Source: Trema orientale (lineage: Eukaryota; Streptophyta; Magnoliopsida; Rosales; Cannabaceae). From it: a stretch of DNA of 64,000 bases. A program made the translations under genes and the position numbers. The DNA lies in the NCBI GenBank assembly GCA_002914845.1, contig JXTC01000340.1, positions 110,340 to 174,339 on the forward strand, written 5' to 3'. Of this stretch, positions 1-11,882 are shown piece by piece; the first letter of the stretch is position 1, and each line of letters starts with the position of its first letter. The notes under the pieces are model-generated. The model saw only the letters and a program-made list of their open reading frames with translations, was not told the DNA's origin and did no database searches.

Positions 1-866
1 GTGTAAAGAAAAGCTTCCGCTTAGTTTCTTCTGTTTTTGGGCAATGGCTGGAGGTATGCATTTTCTTTGTTTTTATATTTCAATGATATTAGAAATGTGT
101 TCAGATCATTGTTTATGCTAACAGCAAGTACATTAGATCACAAAAAAAGAAAAAGAAAAAAGAAGAACCAGATCGTTCAATTCCTAATTTCGGTATAAAA
201 ACCTTTTGAAATTTCACTAAAACAAACAAAAAGTTCCATTCTAGCTAAGCAAATCAAAATATCAGTCATATCTCAACTTAAATTTACTTAACAGATCCAA
301 TCACAACACCAAAGATATGAGATTATCTGATCTGAATGAAGTTTAACATAACTAATAAATCGAGCTACGAATGGACTGAATCTAATAGTACAAAGAATCA
401 GTCAGCTTATAAAATTATCAATGCAAAGTCTTACAAATTCTTAAGTTCCCAAAGCTAATAAAGTGATGACTTTTATAGAGATGGAATATACCTTCACATA
501 CAGAACATATATTACTGCTACTTTGACAAATTCAAACACATACATAATACCTAATTCACAAGCTACAAAAACTGCTACCTAAAAAGCCCAAATCACTATC
601 TTCTAGTTGCTTTCAAACACACATAAGCTAAATTTTCTAAAATATGATTTATATCGATTTCACTCATATTTATCTCCAAACTAACTTAGACTGAAAATTC
701 CTGCAACTAAGAACTTGTAATTCTCAACAATATTACAGAAAAAAAATTCAAAAACTAATTTACTTTTAGATATAAAATACTTCAGACACCAATATTATTT
801 TCTTGGGCCTAGTAATGTACACATAGAAGGGCTTGTTCTTACCATTGTAATTGTACACTTTTATTC

Positions 867-939
867 TTAAAACTTGTCCTTTTCCTTTTCTTTTTCCTTA
901 TCCAACTCTAAAAGATCCTCCACTTCGCTCATCAAAACC
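867..939 (-). other. Possible terminal coding exon, unidentified
   Basis: On the minus strand a good acceptor (TTATTTTAG) is followed by an open stretch reading MSEVEDLLELDKEKEKEKDK plus F and a stop at 867-869. The acidic then Lys/Glu-rich tail looks like the C-terminus of a nuclear or cytosolic protein. No preceding exon could be joined on the right, so it may be chance or the end of a decayed gene. The family is not recognised. Confidence 0.2.
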
Positions 940-1779
940 CTAAAATAAAAATAATAATAATGACAAAACTGAGTTAAGCAATCAATCGATTAATTAGCGC
1001 AGCTTGGCGTGAGAATCAAACGTGCCGTAAGACTCCTATATTTCTCTCAGATTGAAATTGACCATCTCTTTTCAAACCCGTATCACTTAAACCCAAGTCC
1101 CAACCCAGTCAATTCGCAAAACTGCATTAAAAAATAAAAAATAAAAAATAATCCTTAAAAACTTCTTTAGAATAAAGACTTAAAAAAAGCTAAAAAAAAG
1201 AGAGTGAGATGAAAGAGTACAATAAGAACATGCTAAAATTGCAAAGCAAGAGCATAATTGACAGAAATGAAGAAACTATCAGTAATTAAACGAGAGCATA
1301 ATATTTAGAAATAATAACAGCAATAACAATAATAATAATAATACATGAAAGTTCAAGGTATTTAACTAAACCTAACCAACAAAGAGTATCAATACAATAA
1401 TAATTTGTAGAACAAATTTTTTGTGTACAAAGACGAAATAGAGCACAAAAAAATAATGAAGAGCGAAGTTAAGAGAAAGAGACAAAGAGGCTAATGGCTT
1501 TAGCTGCAACAGTTAAACTATGGCAGAATAGTTTCAATTGGGGCCAAGGTGTAAAAGAACAAAAGAGGAGTAAAATACTTCATTCTCAGTTCCGAGTGTC
1601 ACAAATAGCAGACACCTGTCTACCCACCTCACATGCTGTGAGCCACCACGTCTCAAGAAAACATGTTTTTTAGCTGAGATTCGTTTCGATGGATGGCTGA
1701 GATTCAGGTTAAACCAAGTGGACAAAAAAAAATAGGAGCTCATCCTTTCTTATTAATATAGATGTAGCTTAACTTATTT

Positions 1780-1976
1780 TCCTGTATATAGGAGCACCAA
1801 CTTTGTAAATATATATATTTTTTCTAATTAAAAATTATTATGTAAAATATAAAGAGAGAAAAATATTAAATAATAATTATTTATTATTATTTTTTTCCAA
1901 CAACTTAAATTATGATAGTCGTTAAATAACTATATGTAAAAAAAATAACCTATATGCATATATATAAATCTCATTA
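1780..1976. repeat. Diverged member of the GGTTGCCAAT MITE family
   Basis: The segment starts with TATATAGGAGCACCAACTTTG and carries internal text (TCTAATTAAAAATTATTATG, a GTCGTTAAATAACT core, then AAAAAAATAACCTATATG). Its layout matches the better preserved copies near 18.0-18.5 kb. It is strongly diverged and its ends are approximate. Confidence 0.35.
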
Positions 1977-2831
1977 CTCACTTCAAACGATTTTAGAACA
2001 CCTTCGAAGCTCCACTTTGCATTTCATTACCACTTCTTTATGCCTTGTTATTATGAAAATCTTTTCAATGTATATATTTACTACAAACTCTGAGATAATA
2101 ATTCCCAACCCATGATACACATTTCCAGTTCCAACCTCAAATATGGATTTCAAACTACGTTTTCTTTTTTTCTCTTTTTTTTTTAATTAAAATTGCCGGA
2201 AAAAAGATATCGCTTTAATTAACACCCAAGAGGCCGGAGATCATTAAGCTTTAATATATTTACTTGTTCAATAATAATATTAATTTTGTTTTCTTCTCCT
2301 ATAATTAAATGAGGAGTGCTTTGTTATTAGGACTCATTTCCATGTGGAAACATGGAGTACATTATACAATAACAAGTGGAAACGTACCTTGACTATCAAA
2401 ACTTGGAAACGTGCCTTGATGATGAAAACTTGGAAACGTGGTCAATAAGAGCAATATTAAGGGCACTATATCATCACCACATAATGTGTATGTCTGTTAC
2501 TAGCTGATTATAATTATAGCTTAGTTATAATTATGGGACCAAATTCATTGATTATAATCACTCAATAATAAAATTATACCTCACGTGATGTTAGGCATAA
2601 ATAATGTCGTATAACATTGCTCATAAAATAAATAGCTACGCGCCTAGTCAAAATATTATTAAACAAATGGCTATATGTCATATAAAAGAAATCCTCCCTT
2701 GAATATAAATCTTTGATGAGATTTCTTAGAAGGAAAATAAAGTCCTTAATCAGCGATATAAATTCCCAAAACCATTTCTAAGTCGTCACTGAAGTCCTTA
2801 CGTTTTCTCTTTAAGGAATATATCCATATCA

Positions 2832-5800
2832 ATGGCGGCCATGGCAGGAGCTTCTATGATATTCTCCTTCCCATCTCGCAATCCAGTGAAGTTTCACCAC
2901 AACTTCGTATGTAACTCTTCTTTTTCACACATCTTTCTTTCCAGAAACTTTACATTTATATATTTTCATATGAATAAAAGAGTGCATGCTAACACTTCTC
3001 TTATACGCCTCTGTTATGCTAATATTTATGGTACATCTCTTAAATTGAAAGTATTTATGTCAATATCAATATTTGAATCAATAAAATTACACATGCACCT
3101 CAATTATTAATCAAAATAGAAATTCAAGTTTTGATGATCCAATTTTCATTTATGATGATTCACTATTACAATTAAAGTGTGCAACAAGTAACAGTTTATT
3201 TATAAAAAAAAAAAAAACAGATGAATAGTGTCGGAGACTAATTTGACTGATCTTTTTAATCTTTTCACATCCCTGTTAGTAAAAATTTATGATGCAAGAA
3301 TTAATGTTACTTTTAATACTCACTACACTGCAGTCTCCCTATCTTACTATTATTTATCAAATATAAAACTGGAGATGTCAGATCGTACGTGTAACTATTC
3401 CTTACATGGATTTTTTTTTTTTTTGTGACACTTCCTATATATTCCTTTTCAACTGATGAAACTTTTATGCTAGACGCTTATTGTATATTATATTAATGCA
3501 GGAGTGAGCAGATCATTAAGTTTGTTAGTAATTTATTTTGTTAGATATTTTTCGTACCTTGATTACTCTGTTCTACTGCCTATTGGGTTGATGAAATGGT
3601 GGTATATATACAGGCCTTAAATCAAAATTTTCACTTTTTTTTCCCAGGATGTCGAGTTTTTCATACTTAGAATATTGTAATTATGTATAAATTGATATAT
3701 ATATATATATCATTGTAAGAATATTATGTGTATATATTTTACTCCATGAAATAAAAGAATTTGTATATTTTTGTCCAAAAAAAATTATAAAATATCCCTT
3801 AGATTTAGAAGATGCACAATTTATCTATGGATCTATGTAAATAACAAAAGTATTGATTTAAATTAATTAGTACAAATCCCAACTATTCGTCTATTTTGAT
3901 CAAAATCGAGTGGCGAAAAGATAAAATATTATCATTGTTTTAATTAAATATAGTGTTTAGCTAGAGTTTAGTTATATTGTTTGGCAACAAGTTTAGTTTC
4001 TTCTACGGTGTGTTTTAAACAATTCAATTTAAGAAGATTATATGCATTATAGGAAACTCAAACTACGTATTAATATTTTATTTTTTTGCTGTTTGAGTAA
4101 GGCTATATAGCAATGGTAATTTTGTGATCACTTTGAAAATACTATCTGTAATTTTGACCAAATTCAATATAGGGTGAAAATTGTTGATTAAATTAGATAC
4201 TTTTGTTAGGGGTTTAAAACACTTTTAGCTATAAAAAAAAAAAACCAAAAAAAAATTATAAAAATACAGAAGTTAGGCTTTTTTCAAATTTTTGTACAGT
4301 TTTTATTAGAAAAATATTACTTTTTAAATTTTTTTTTAGAAAAATACTATTTTTAAAATAGTTACTGGTTATCAATTTCTGAAAAATGATTACCTGTTAC
4401 TGGTTACCAGTTATATACTAGTTATTAATATCTTTAGTTACTAGTTATCAGTTTCTGGAGATTAGTTACTGGTTATTAATTACTTTTTTAAAAAATAATA
4501 TTTTTCTAAATAGTTTTTGAAAAACGATATTTTTCTAATAAAAATCGTATCACACCTTATAAAAAACGCTAACCACCACTGTATTTTTCAAATTTTTTTC
4601 AAAAAATACCGTATAACGTCTAAATTCCCCTTTTGTTATTTTTGAAAATCCAAGAGTGATAAATCGTGCATTTTGCAGGTATTCTTGGAAGTAATGGAGT
4701 CATATATATATATATAAAGCTCATTTTATTTTATAAAGCAATCGAGTCATATATTTGCTCCTTTTATTTTCTGTTTTTTTTTTTTCATAAATTTAATTAA
4801 CAACGAACTGTTGTAAAATTTTTGGCTGATCTATTTATCTATATTATGTGTATATTATATTTTGACGAATAGGCAACGAGATCAAGGAATTTTCATGCTC
4901 TAAAGTCAGCTTCATCACTTTCTGATTTGCGAAGAAGCTCCCTCTCCTTTGGATCACAGCCACGGCCACGTGGAGTTTGTCTTCGAGTTTCCTGTTCGGT
5001 GAGTAATTATCAATGAGGTGGTCGCAGGCATAGCATAATGCATGTCATACATATTTCTTCTCAATACAAAATTCTAAGTTCAAATTCCTACTCCCAAGTA
5101 AAAAAAAGAAAAAAAAAAAATTATTTATCAATTTTTTGCTTTACTAATATAGTGCATTATCCTAAAAGAAAATGTAGTCGTCAAGCATAAGTGGGATTAC
5201 TAATTTCTAATTTCTTCAATAAGTATTTGAAGAGTTATTTCTTTTTAATTAACTCAAAAGCTTTTTACTTGCTTTAGTTTAAGTCATTAAAATAAAACAA
5301 AAGTAATCATTTAATTTTGTTTTGTGTACATGTAAAATGTCAACTTTGCAGGGGCTGCAGGTGGCTGATGAGGCGAATATCATGGCAAGGGTAAGGAAGA
5401 TAACAGCGGAACAACTGGGTGTGGATGAAGCCGAAGTAAAACCCAGTTCAAGTTTTGTGGATGACCTTGGTGCTGATTCTCTTGATTTGGTACTCTCCAA
5501 TTACTAATCATCTTCCTTTTGAACTTCATTCAAATTGAATACATATATCTACAGAAGAATTAATATCTTTTTTGGCTCTACGTAATTAGTGAAATTGAAA
5601 TACTTCTCAGAATTTATTATCTTTTATATTCATTGGCGTTACTTTCTATTTAAAGTTGTGCCTTATGTACTTGATTACAGATATTTCTCTTTTCTATTTA
5701 TTCATGTGTTTATAGTGTTGGCTCTACGTAATCAAGTGAAAAAAAAAAAAAAGAAAACATAATTTTCAACATTTATTGTCTTGTTAAATCGTTTTTCAAT

Positions 5801-6002
5801 TATAATTAGATTAAGAAGTTATGGAATTGGCATACGATAGTTGAAAGTAATTAAACTTATGTATTATGCTCTTTTTTAGGTTGAGCTTATTATGGATTTT
5901 GAGGAGGAATTTGAAATTGAAATACCAGATGAAGAAGCCGAGAAAATCACAACCGTGCAGGCCGCGGTGGATTATATTATGAAGAACTCTCAAAGCGCCT
6001 AG
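2832..6002 (+). CDS. ACP: Acyl carrier protein, plastid-targeted type (4 exons)
   Basis: ACP carries growing acyl chains on a phosphopantetheine arm during type II fatty acid synthesis in the plastid stroma. Coding exons are 2832-2906, 4873-4998, 5352-5489 and 5880-6002; all junctions are GT-AG, all are phase 0, and the product is 153 aa. Residues 1 to about 67 are Ser/Arg-rich with few acidic residues and end in LRVSCS, as expected of a plastid transit peptide. The carrier domain follows, with the attachment serine in [12 protein letters not shown] (exon 3/4 junction) and the helix [19 protein letters not shown]. Exon 3 has two in-frame acceptors nine bases apart (5352 or 5361), so the product may vary by three residues. 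Intron 1 (1,966 bp) contains a transposon. The plastid assignment rests on the N-terminus; the domain itself, with its [12 protein letters not shown] helix, looks more bacterial/mitochondrial in style than most plastid ACPs. Confidence 0.9.
4209..4630. mobile_element. Non-autonomous DNA transposon in ACP intron 1
   Basis: A 422-bp element begins GGGGTTTAAAACAC and ends TCTAAATTCCCC, between perfect 8-bp direct repeats TTTTGTTA (4201-4208 and 4631-4638). Its interior has reiterated GTTACTGGTTACCAGTTA-like words. Its left end matches the reverse complement of the right end of the 4.4-kb element at 20353-24776 (both run into AAAAATACAG). Its right end matches that element's left end (GGGGAA...TATACGGTRTTTT). 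It is therefore best read as a short deletion derivative of that family in opposite orientation. The superfamily is inferred (Mutator-like). Confidence 0.7.
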
Positions 6003-6142
6003 AATGACTGAAAATCTAGAGGAAGAGACAGTACTGATCATATCACATTATAGCTTACAACTTCCTCTGCAGTGATTCCCTTATTAATTCAACATCTCTT
6101 TGTATTTTGTAATTTTTTTTCTTTTCTCCATTAATATTTAGA
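6003..6142 (+). other. ACP 3' untranslated region
   Basis: Downstream of the ACP stop the sequence AATGACTGAAAATCTAGAGG is shared with DNA just after the ACP last-exon relics at 16.2 and 27.6 kb, so part of the 3' UTR was copied with the gene. The end of the transcript is not visible. Confidence 0.5.
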
Positions 6143-6839
6143 ATGATTATGCATATCGCAATGCCATTGTTTTGTTTGTGGACTTTCCATCCAGACAACC
6201 CATCATGGGTCCAAATTATAGGAACCTTTTATATTTTAAACCATGGAACATAAATAAAAGGCATGTTTTTGTAAGGGCCATGGTTTTTTTTCCCCTATGT
6301 AGATAGCATAGAACGACATGTTGTGATTAAAGAAAGGAGTTTGATGGCTGTGTCCGTAGGTGCACACGACGAAGATTGCAATTAAATGCACTGGATCATA
6401 TACATAAAAGTGATTTAAAGTAAAAAAGAACGAATTGAAGATGAAGAAATTAGTAAAAGAACCACTAATCTTAATCAAAGTTCCAAATTATACGTACTGA
6501 TCATGCCACTATCAATTAACTATATGCATTTTCCAGAGCTCTCCGCCGGTGGAAAGTTCTCCATTCATCTTAATCCAATCATATAAATTAAGGCATTTTT
6601 CTTCCTTGTCGGAGACTCAAAAAAGAGTACCTGTAGGCAACGTTCAAGAGGTCCTCGACTAAGGGATAGAGAACAATTGTGTACGTTAGGAGGAAAATTC
6701 AAGGACTTCCAACACAGTATTTTTTTAACTTCCTGATTTATTAGCTAGGATTTTCAACAAACTAGTACTAGATTCTTCGCAAAGAATCATCGAAAATGCC
6801 TCAGTTATAGTTGTTGGAGCATTTTCCAATAGTTTTTGT

Positions 6840-6965
6840 TGGCACTCCAAAAGAAGTAACATTAATGCTTAGAATGAAAAATAGGGAGGAAGAGCCAATA
6901 TTGATACCACATTCTTGCTTCATCTATGACAAAATATGTAGCAGTATCATTACTTGCATGCTTGC
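6840..6965 (+). pseudogene. Possible remnant of an ACP 3' end
   Basis: The text from AGAAGTAACATTAATGCTTAG through GAGCCAATATTGATACCAC to GCAGTATCATTACTTGCATG aligns in order with the DNA after the ACP relic at 27.65 kb (AGAAGTAAAATTGCTTGGAATG, GAGGCAATATTGATAAACAC, GCAATATCGTTATGAATCATC). No last-exon coding text is recognisable upstream. It would mark a further decayed ACP copy; this rests on reading by eye only. Confidence 0.35.
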
Positions 6966-7549
6966 TAAGACCATCCAATGTCATTGTCCAATTTATTTAT
7001 TTATTTTTTATTTTTTTGTTGCGAAGAAACCTGATTTAAGAGAGAAGTATAAAGAATCTCAACCAGGTTGGCACACCATCCCCTGCTCAACAATCCTAAA
7101 ATTAGCAAATAAAATTAAAATATAAAAATTACAAAGTCAAAGCAACCCAGAAAGCAACAACCTTCAAAACAATCCCCTTGGATAAAGCGCCCCAAGAAAT
7201 GCCTTCTTAAAACTTTATATAGACAAAATTCAATGGTAAAAAAATATAGACAAAGAAAAAGAGAACATTATCTGTCAGTTAGCTACAAACACAATAAAAA
7301 AGAGTTAGAATCATGTCCCTCACAATGAAAGAAGAAATAAAATCAGGAGAAGTATGCCACCAAAGATCTGAGAAGCTTGAAAACTATACGATACCAAATG
7401 GTCTGCAATTTGATTACATTCTCTAAAGATATGAGAGACCCGAAATTCTTTTTGCTCCAACTTGTGAAGACAATATTAAGCTAATTTGGCTCATGGAGTC
7501 CAATGAACATCTGTAGATTTAGACGTAAGCAAATAAGTATCTTTTATTT
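6966..7549. other. Non-coding intergenic DNA
   Basis: No gene is supported. The open frames are short and without domain character. The phrase around 7065-7095 (GGTTGGCACACCATCCCCTG) looks like decayed retroelement text, but I cannot assign it. Confidence 0.3.
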
Positions 7550-7800
7550 ATTCCCAATCAACATTGATAAGTGGTGTCTCAGTAGTACAAATGCATTTTC
7601 CAAGTTCAAACTTTCCTCCCCTGTGTTGATGATCAATAAATTATAACCAATACCAAATGATGCAACTACTGAAACTTCGGGTAGTACTCTGTAAATAACG
7701 AAGAAAACAAACTAAATTGAAGAAAGAGAATATTATTGAGACTACTAACGAAGAAAACAAACAAAATTGAAGAACGAGAATATTATCTTCCAATAAACGT
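7550..7800 (-). pseudogene. CAND2 3'-end relic (last exon and last intron)
   Basis: The segment aligns on the same strand with the end of the intact CAND2 gene at 28960-29145. Shared blocks in order are ATTCCCAATC, GCATTTTCCAAGTTCAAA followed by TTTCCTCC (last exon and acceptor), ACTCTGTAAATAAC, and AACAAACTAAATTGAAGAAA (last intron). The exon frame is destroyed by substitutions and indels. From 7740 to 7800 the AAACAAAATTGAAGAA unit is repeated, ending ATATTATCTTCCAATAAACG, which resembles the relic near 18.55 kb. Confidence 0.6.
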
Positions 7801-9300
7801 AGACGTACAGTGTCTTTGGGCAGGCATCTTGGTAAAGGGTGTCTGAGATAGTAAAGCAAGCAAATGCTGTCCAAGCCGATTTTATGACGGACCTTTGAGC
7901 TAGCTGATCATTCTAATTCTTAGGTACTCTCTACAATTAATTATCTTCTTTTTTGAACTTCAAATCTAATACCTAACAACCGAATGTCTTTACTAAAACT
8001 ATATGTCGTCTGATGGATATAATAAAACGTCCTTTTCTGTTTGCTAATATTTTGTCCTGCTTGACATATTGTCGTTTTCTAAGTAAGATGTCACCGCAAC
8101 GAAACGTCATCGAAGAAGTACGTACCGCCCTCATCAGATCTGCTCCGTATCGTATCTGTTTAAAATTGATTCCACTATAGCTGCATTTTCTCTGCCAACA
8201 TAAGAGTTTGGTGATTGATCAGTTCAGGTTGGCATATATATAGTTAGATCGTAGAGGCTATTTGAAGATGAACAGATTTTGAAAACTGCTGAAACAACTC
8301 CGACTTCTGAAACCAAGTATTGAAAAACTCAATGTCATGGCACAAACCAGCAGCCAAGTACCCACGTAGAAAGATCATCAAGCACATATAAAAGTCAATT
8401 TCACTGGTTTTGAGTTAGCTAATTATTATTAGTTCATCTTCCAAAAAAATAAATAAATAAATAAATAAAAGATCGTGAATTCACATATTATTCAAAGGGG
8501 AAAAAATTGTAACCTTTTTGTACATTTTTTATAATTATATTTCTGTCAACCTTTTTTCCCCTGTGGAAAAGAATGAAAATGTTTTGATCATATTTTTGCT
8601 AAACATCATTTTTCTACTGATCTCTCAAAACCACTTTCTCTTCTATAATCATTCACCAAATTTGTAAAAGGGCCTAGTTCACTTTTCAAGAAGAAACAAA
8701 TATTCAAACTGATCAATACAAAACATAAAAAGAAAACTAGTAGCTTCAAAAGTAGTTTCTGAAACAACAAACTTCCATTATATCAATTTTCAACTTGCAC
8801 TAATGTTTTCTCTTAATACATCATAGTTCCATCCATTTCTTTTTAATGGCCGCCCGGAAAAGAAAAAGGAAAGAAGACCACTTATACTGTAAGAGGAAGA
8901 CAATCATATGAGCTTTTGACAAAGAAAAACCTGCAACCAAGCAGGTAAAAATATCACATGCCCCCTAGTTTCTTTTTCCTCCTAGCCATGAAAAATCTAG
9001 GTTAAAACAAACGGGACTATATGGACTTTTTTCCCCGCAAATTAAAGTTACTAGTACTTCTACTAGCTGGCAATCAGGGAAAGCTAACAATTTTGTCTAG
9101 TGGGACTAGAACTATATTTTACCTATTTTATGGGGATTATTTTTATTTTCAAATTTTCTAGTTTTTGGTGGGGCCTTTGCATAAAATATAAGTTAAAAAA
9201 CTGCAAATATACATAAATTTCTTAGTCTTCTAAAAGAAAATTTAAGATTGAGTATGAGAGTTTAAGTCCCCGGTACTAATTATATATGTGTGAGTGGCTC
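7801..9300. other. AT-rich intergenic DNA
   Basis: No gene, RNA or clearly bounded repeat was recognised, apart from simple A/T tracts and a short (AAAT)n run near 8445-8470. Confidence 0.45.
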
Positions 9301-9309
9301 CGTCCCTGC

Positions 9310-9520
9310 TGGCAATGTCAATAGCAATAGTCTTTTTTTATTTTCTTTTTCGTTTTAAATTTTATGGTAGTCGTTAGATTAATAATCCAACTGCTAAAAA
9401 ACAATACCTATTGGATTGGCAACCATATATATATAATTGCCAATTCGGTAGATTTTTTTTTTTAACCTATCCATAAGTATTTTTTTTTAGCCGTTGGATC
9501 AATACATAATTTGAGTAGTA
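9310..9520. repeat. Back-to-back fragments of the GGTTGCCAAT MITE family
   Basis: CAATACCTATTGGATTGGCAACC, then (AT)n, then AATTGCCAATTCGGTAGATT with GCCGTTGGATCAATAC, correspond to the TIR and core of the copies at 18.0-18.5 kb. They lie in opposite orientations around a TA-rich centre. Confidence 0.45.
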
Positions 9521-9574
9521 GAAAAAATTAATAAAAATGAATGGGAATAAAATAGAAGGGTATGGGAATCATTA

Positions 9575-9958
9575 TTTGTAGTATGTTGTTTACTTAAAAC
9601 AAATAGGAATGGGAATCATATTCATTAGAATACTATTCTTTTGTTTACTTAACCCAGGAAAAGTAATGGGAATGTATTATATTTACTAAATTGTCCTTTT
9701 AAATACATGTACGATTTAAAGTAGATAAGTTTTTTGGGGTGAAATTGTATTTTACAATTTTAATAATTAAAAAAGAGGAAAGGAGTGTTTACGGGTAATC
9801 AGACTCCTTAGGGTGTTGGTGGGAGAAGTATTCCCATTCTTTTCCCCTAAATTTGTATGGGCCCCACATATTTCCCTCTTTCCCATATTTTAGTAAACCT
9901 ATGTATGAAAATCATTACCCTATATACCATTCCCATTACTCTTTAGTAAACATGCCAT
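9575..9958. repeat. MITE-like inverted repeat
   Basis: The left text GTTTACTTAAAACAAATAGG followed by AATGGGAATC is mirrored on the right by CATTCCCATTACTCTTTAGTAAAC. The roughly 380-bp unit with imperfect terminal inverted repeats and no coding content resembles a MITE. No target duplication could be fixed, so the borders are approximate. Confidence 0.45.
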
Positions 9959-9979
9959 TAGTAAAAATATAAATGCGTG

Positions 9980-10580
9980 TAGAGATGTTAATATAGGCCG
10001 AACTTTGTGGGCCGGCCCACATTCTGAAGAAAAATAACGGTATCGGCCCGGCCCAGGCCCACATTATGTGGGCCTGGGCCGACCCGTTGCATATAGTAGG
10101 GATCGGACTAGGCCTTAGTCATAGGCCCACAAGTCTGGCCCGGCACGACCCATATTTCTATCAGCCCACATTAAGCCCATATTTAGTCATTCTATGTATA
10201 TTTTTCAATATATTTCTTAATTAAAATTTTAAAAAATCTTAGTTAAATATTTTCATTTATATGCTTTTAATTTTATTTATTTACTAAATTTTGTTTATTT
10301 TCAATTTATTCAAATTTTAAAAGAATATGAATGAGTTTTAGGCTCATATTTGATATTTTAAAGCATAGAATAACAACAAAATTAGGCTCAAATTGTTGCT
10401 CATATTTGGTCTGCATAGGCACAGCCCGCATAGGCACAACCCACTTAGACACGGCCTACTTAGGCCCACATGGGCCTATGAGCCGTACCGGGCTCCTTAA
10501 TAAGAATATGGACTGGGCCAGTCGGGTCTAGGCACGGTACAAAGTCTATATGTGCTCATCAAATGTGGGCCGGGCCTCTA
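9980..10580. mobile_element. hAT-type non-autonomous element with GC-rich interior
   Basis: The element runs from TAGAGATGTTAATATAGGCC to GGGCCGGGCCTCTA. It is filled with GGCCCGGCCC/GGGCCTGGGCC words in otherwise AT-rich DNA, like the other members listed here. The flanking octamers AATGCGTG and AACGTATG agree at only five of eight positions, so this is an older insertion or the ends are slightly misplaced. Confidence 0.5.
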
Positions 10581-10730
10581 AACGTATGGAACGAAAATTC
10601 ATCACTTTCCCTATTATATATGTTTTCACTTTATGTGACCTAGATTTCTTATAATGAATTATGGCTACGTTAGTCATTAACTAATAAAGATAATATTATT
10701 TTTATACTTTACAATTTGTCAGTTTGTTCA

Positions 10731-11497
10731 ATTTATATTTTATATTTTGGTTAAATATCAACATTGTCCTCTACATTTAGAACTTGTGACAAATTTATAC
10801 CTTAAGAGTTAAACACCAATTTTGACTACCAAATTTTCTAGAATTTTCAACACTAAGAAACATTTATCATGATAACTAAATATGGCCATTTGGGTACCTG
10901 TTTGAACAATATATTCAAAATTTTCATAAAAGTCATGATAACTAAAGCCACTGCTGAAAATTGGAATAATGACAGGTCTTTATGAGATAACATGGATTAT
11001 AAAAATTAAAAATAAAGAGGGAAAATAAAATCAAGGTTCTATAGTAGAAAGAAAACTTTTGAATGGAATTAAAAAAAAAAAACACACACACACTAGGAGA
11101 AAATAAGGAGAAAAATTTATATTTTATGTTTTGGTTAAATATCAACATTGTCCCCTACATTTAGAACTTGTGACAAATTTATACCTTAAGAGTTAAACAC
11201 CAATTTTGACTACCAAATTTTCTAAAATTTTCAACACTAAGAAACATTTATCATGATAACTAAATATGGCCATTTGGGTACCTGTTTGAACAATATATTC
11301 AAAATTTTCATAAAAGTCATGATAACTAAAGCCACTGCTAAAAATTGGAATAATGACAGGTCTTTATGAGATAACATGGATTATAAAAATTAAAAATAAA
11401 GAGGGAAAATAAAATCAGGGTTCTATAGTAGAAAGAAAACTTTTGAATGGAATTAAAAAAAAAAACGCACTAGGAGAAAATAAGGAGAAAAATTTAT
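10731..11497. repeat. Direct tandem duplication, unit about 384 bp
   Basis: ATTTATATTTTATATTTTGG at 10731 recurs at 11115, and the following ~380 bases match almost base for base (shared text: ATCAACATTGTCC, CATTTATCATGATAAC, CAGGTCTTTATGAGATAAC). The main differences are the length of a poly-A/CA tract and a handful of substitutions, so the duplication is recent. No gene is inside. Confidence 0.9.
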
Positions 11498-11882
11498 AAT
11501 GAGCTTTAAAAGTTGAAGTAAAACATATGCAGTACAAGGCTTAGAAACCTCTCACCGTTGATAAACTTGGTTACGCTTCCATTTCCCTCTTCAAAATTCA
11601 ATCTCCCAAACGATGCCAAATCAATCTCAGACTTGCCCAAAGAAAAAGTCCCAGTCCTTAAAAAATGCCCATGATTGTTTGCGAGACTCTCTATCCGATC
11701 TTCCCAACCGAACTTGGAGAATTAACATGGATAGTTCATATTTGAGGCAAATGGACTTTTTTAGTTCACTTTTTTATAATGACTTTTGTAGTTTAAAATA
11801 ATGACCTTTTTAGTTGCTTTTAGAGAGAGAAATAATAATCATTCCTAAACTGCCCTTCTCTCATTTTTTACTTTGTTACCAG

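Larger units (their letters stand above)
1..2831. other. AT-rich intergenic DNA left of ACP
   Basis: No convincing gene was found. The DNA is AT-rich, with A/T runs and short open frames that lack exon character. An ATG at 44 followed at once by a good splice donor (GGAG|GTATGC at 53/54) could be a very short first exon, but nothing downstream can be joined to it. The ACP promoter should lie in the last few hundred bases; no TATA box was placed with confidence. Confidence 0.5.

Noticed and set aside
1494-1680. Plus-strand frame starting MALAATVKLWQNSFNWGQGV
   Set aside because: No splice partner, family or conserved motif could be seen; not enough to call a gene.
6811-7125. 104-codon open frame on the plus strand
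   Set aside because: Translation is low-complexity in its second half and overlaps what looks like an ACP 3' remnant; no domain.
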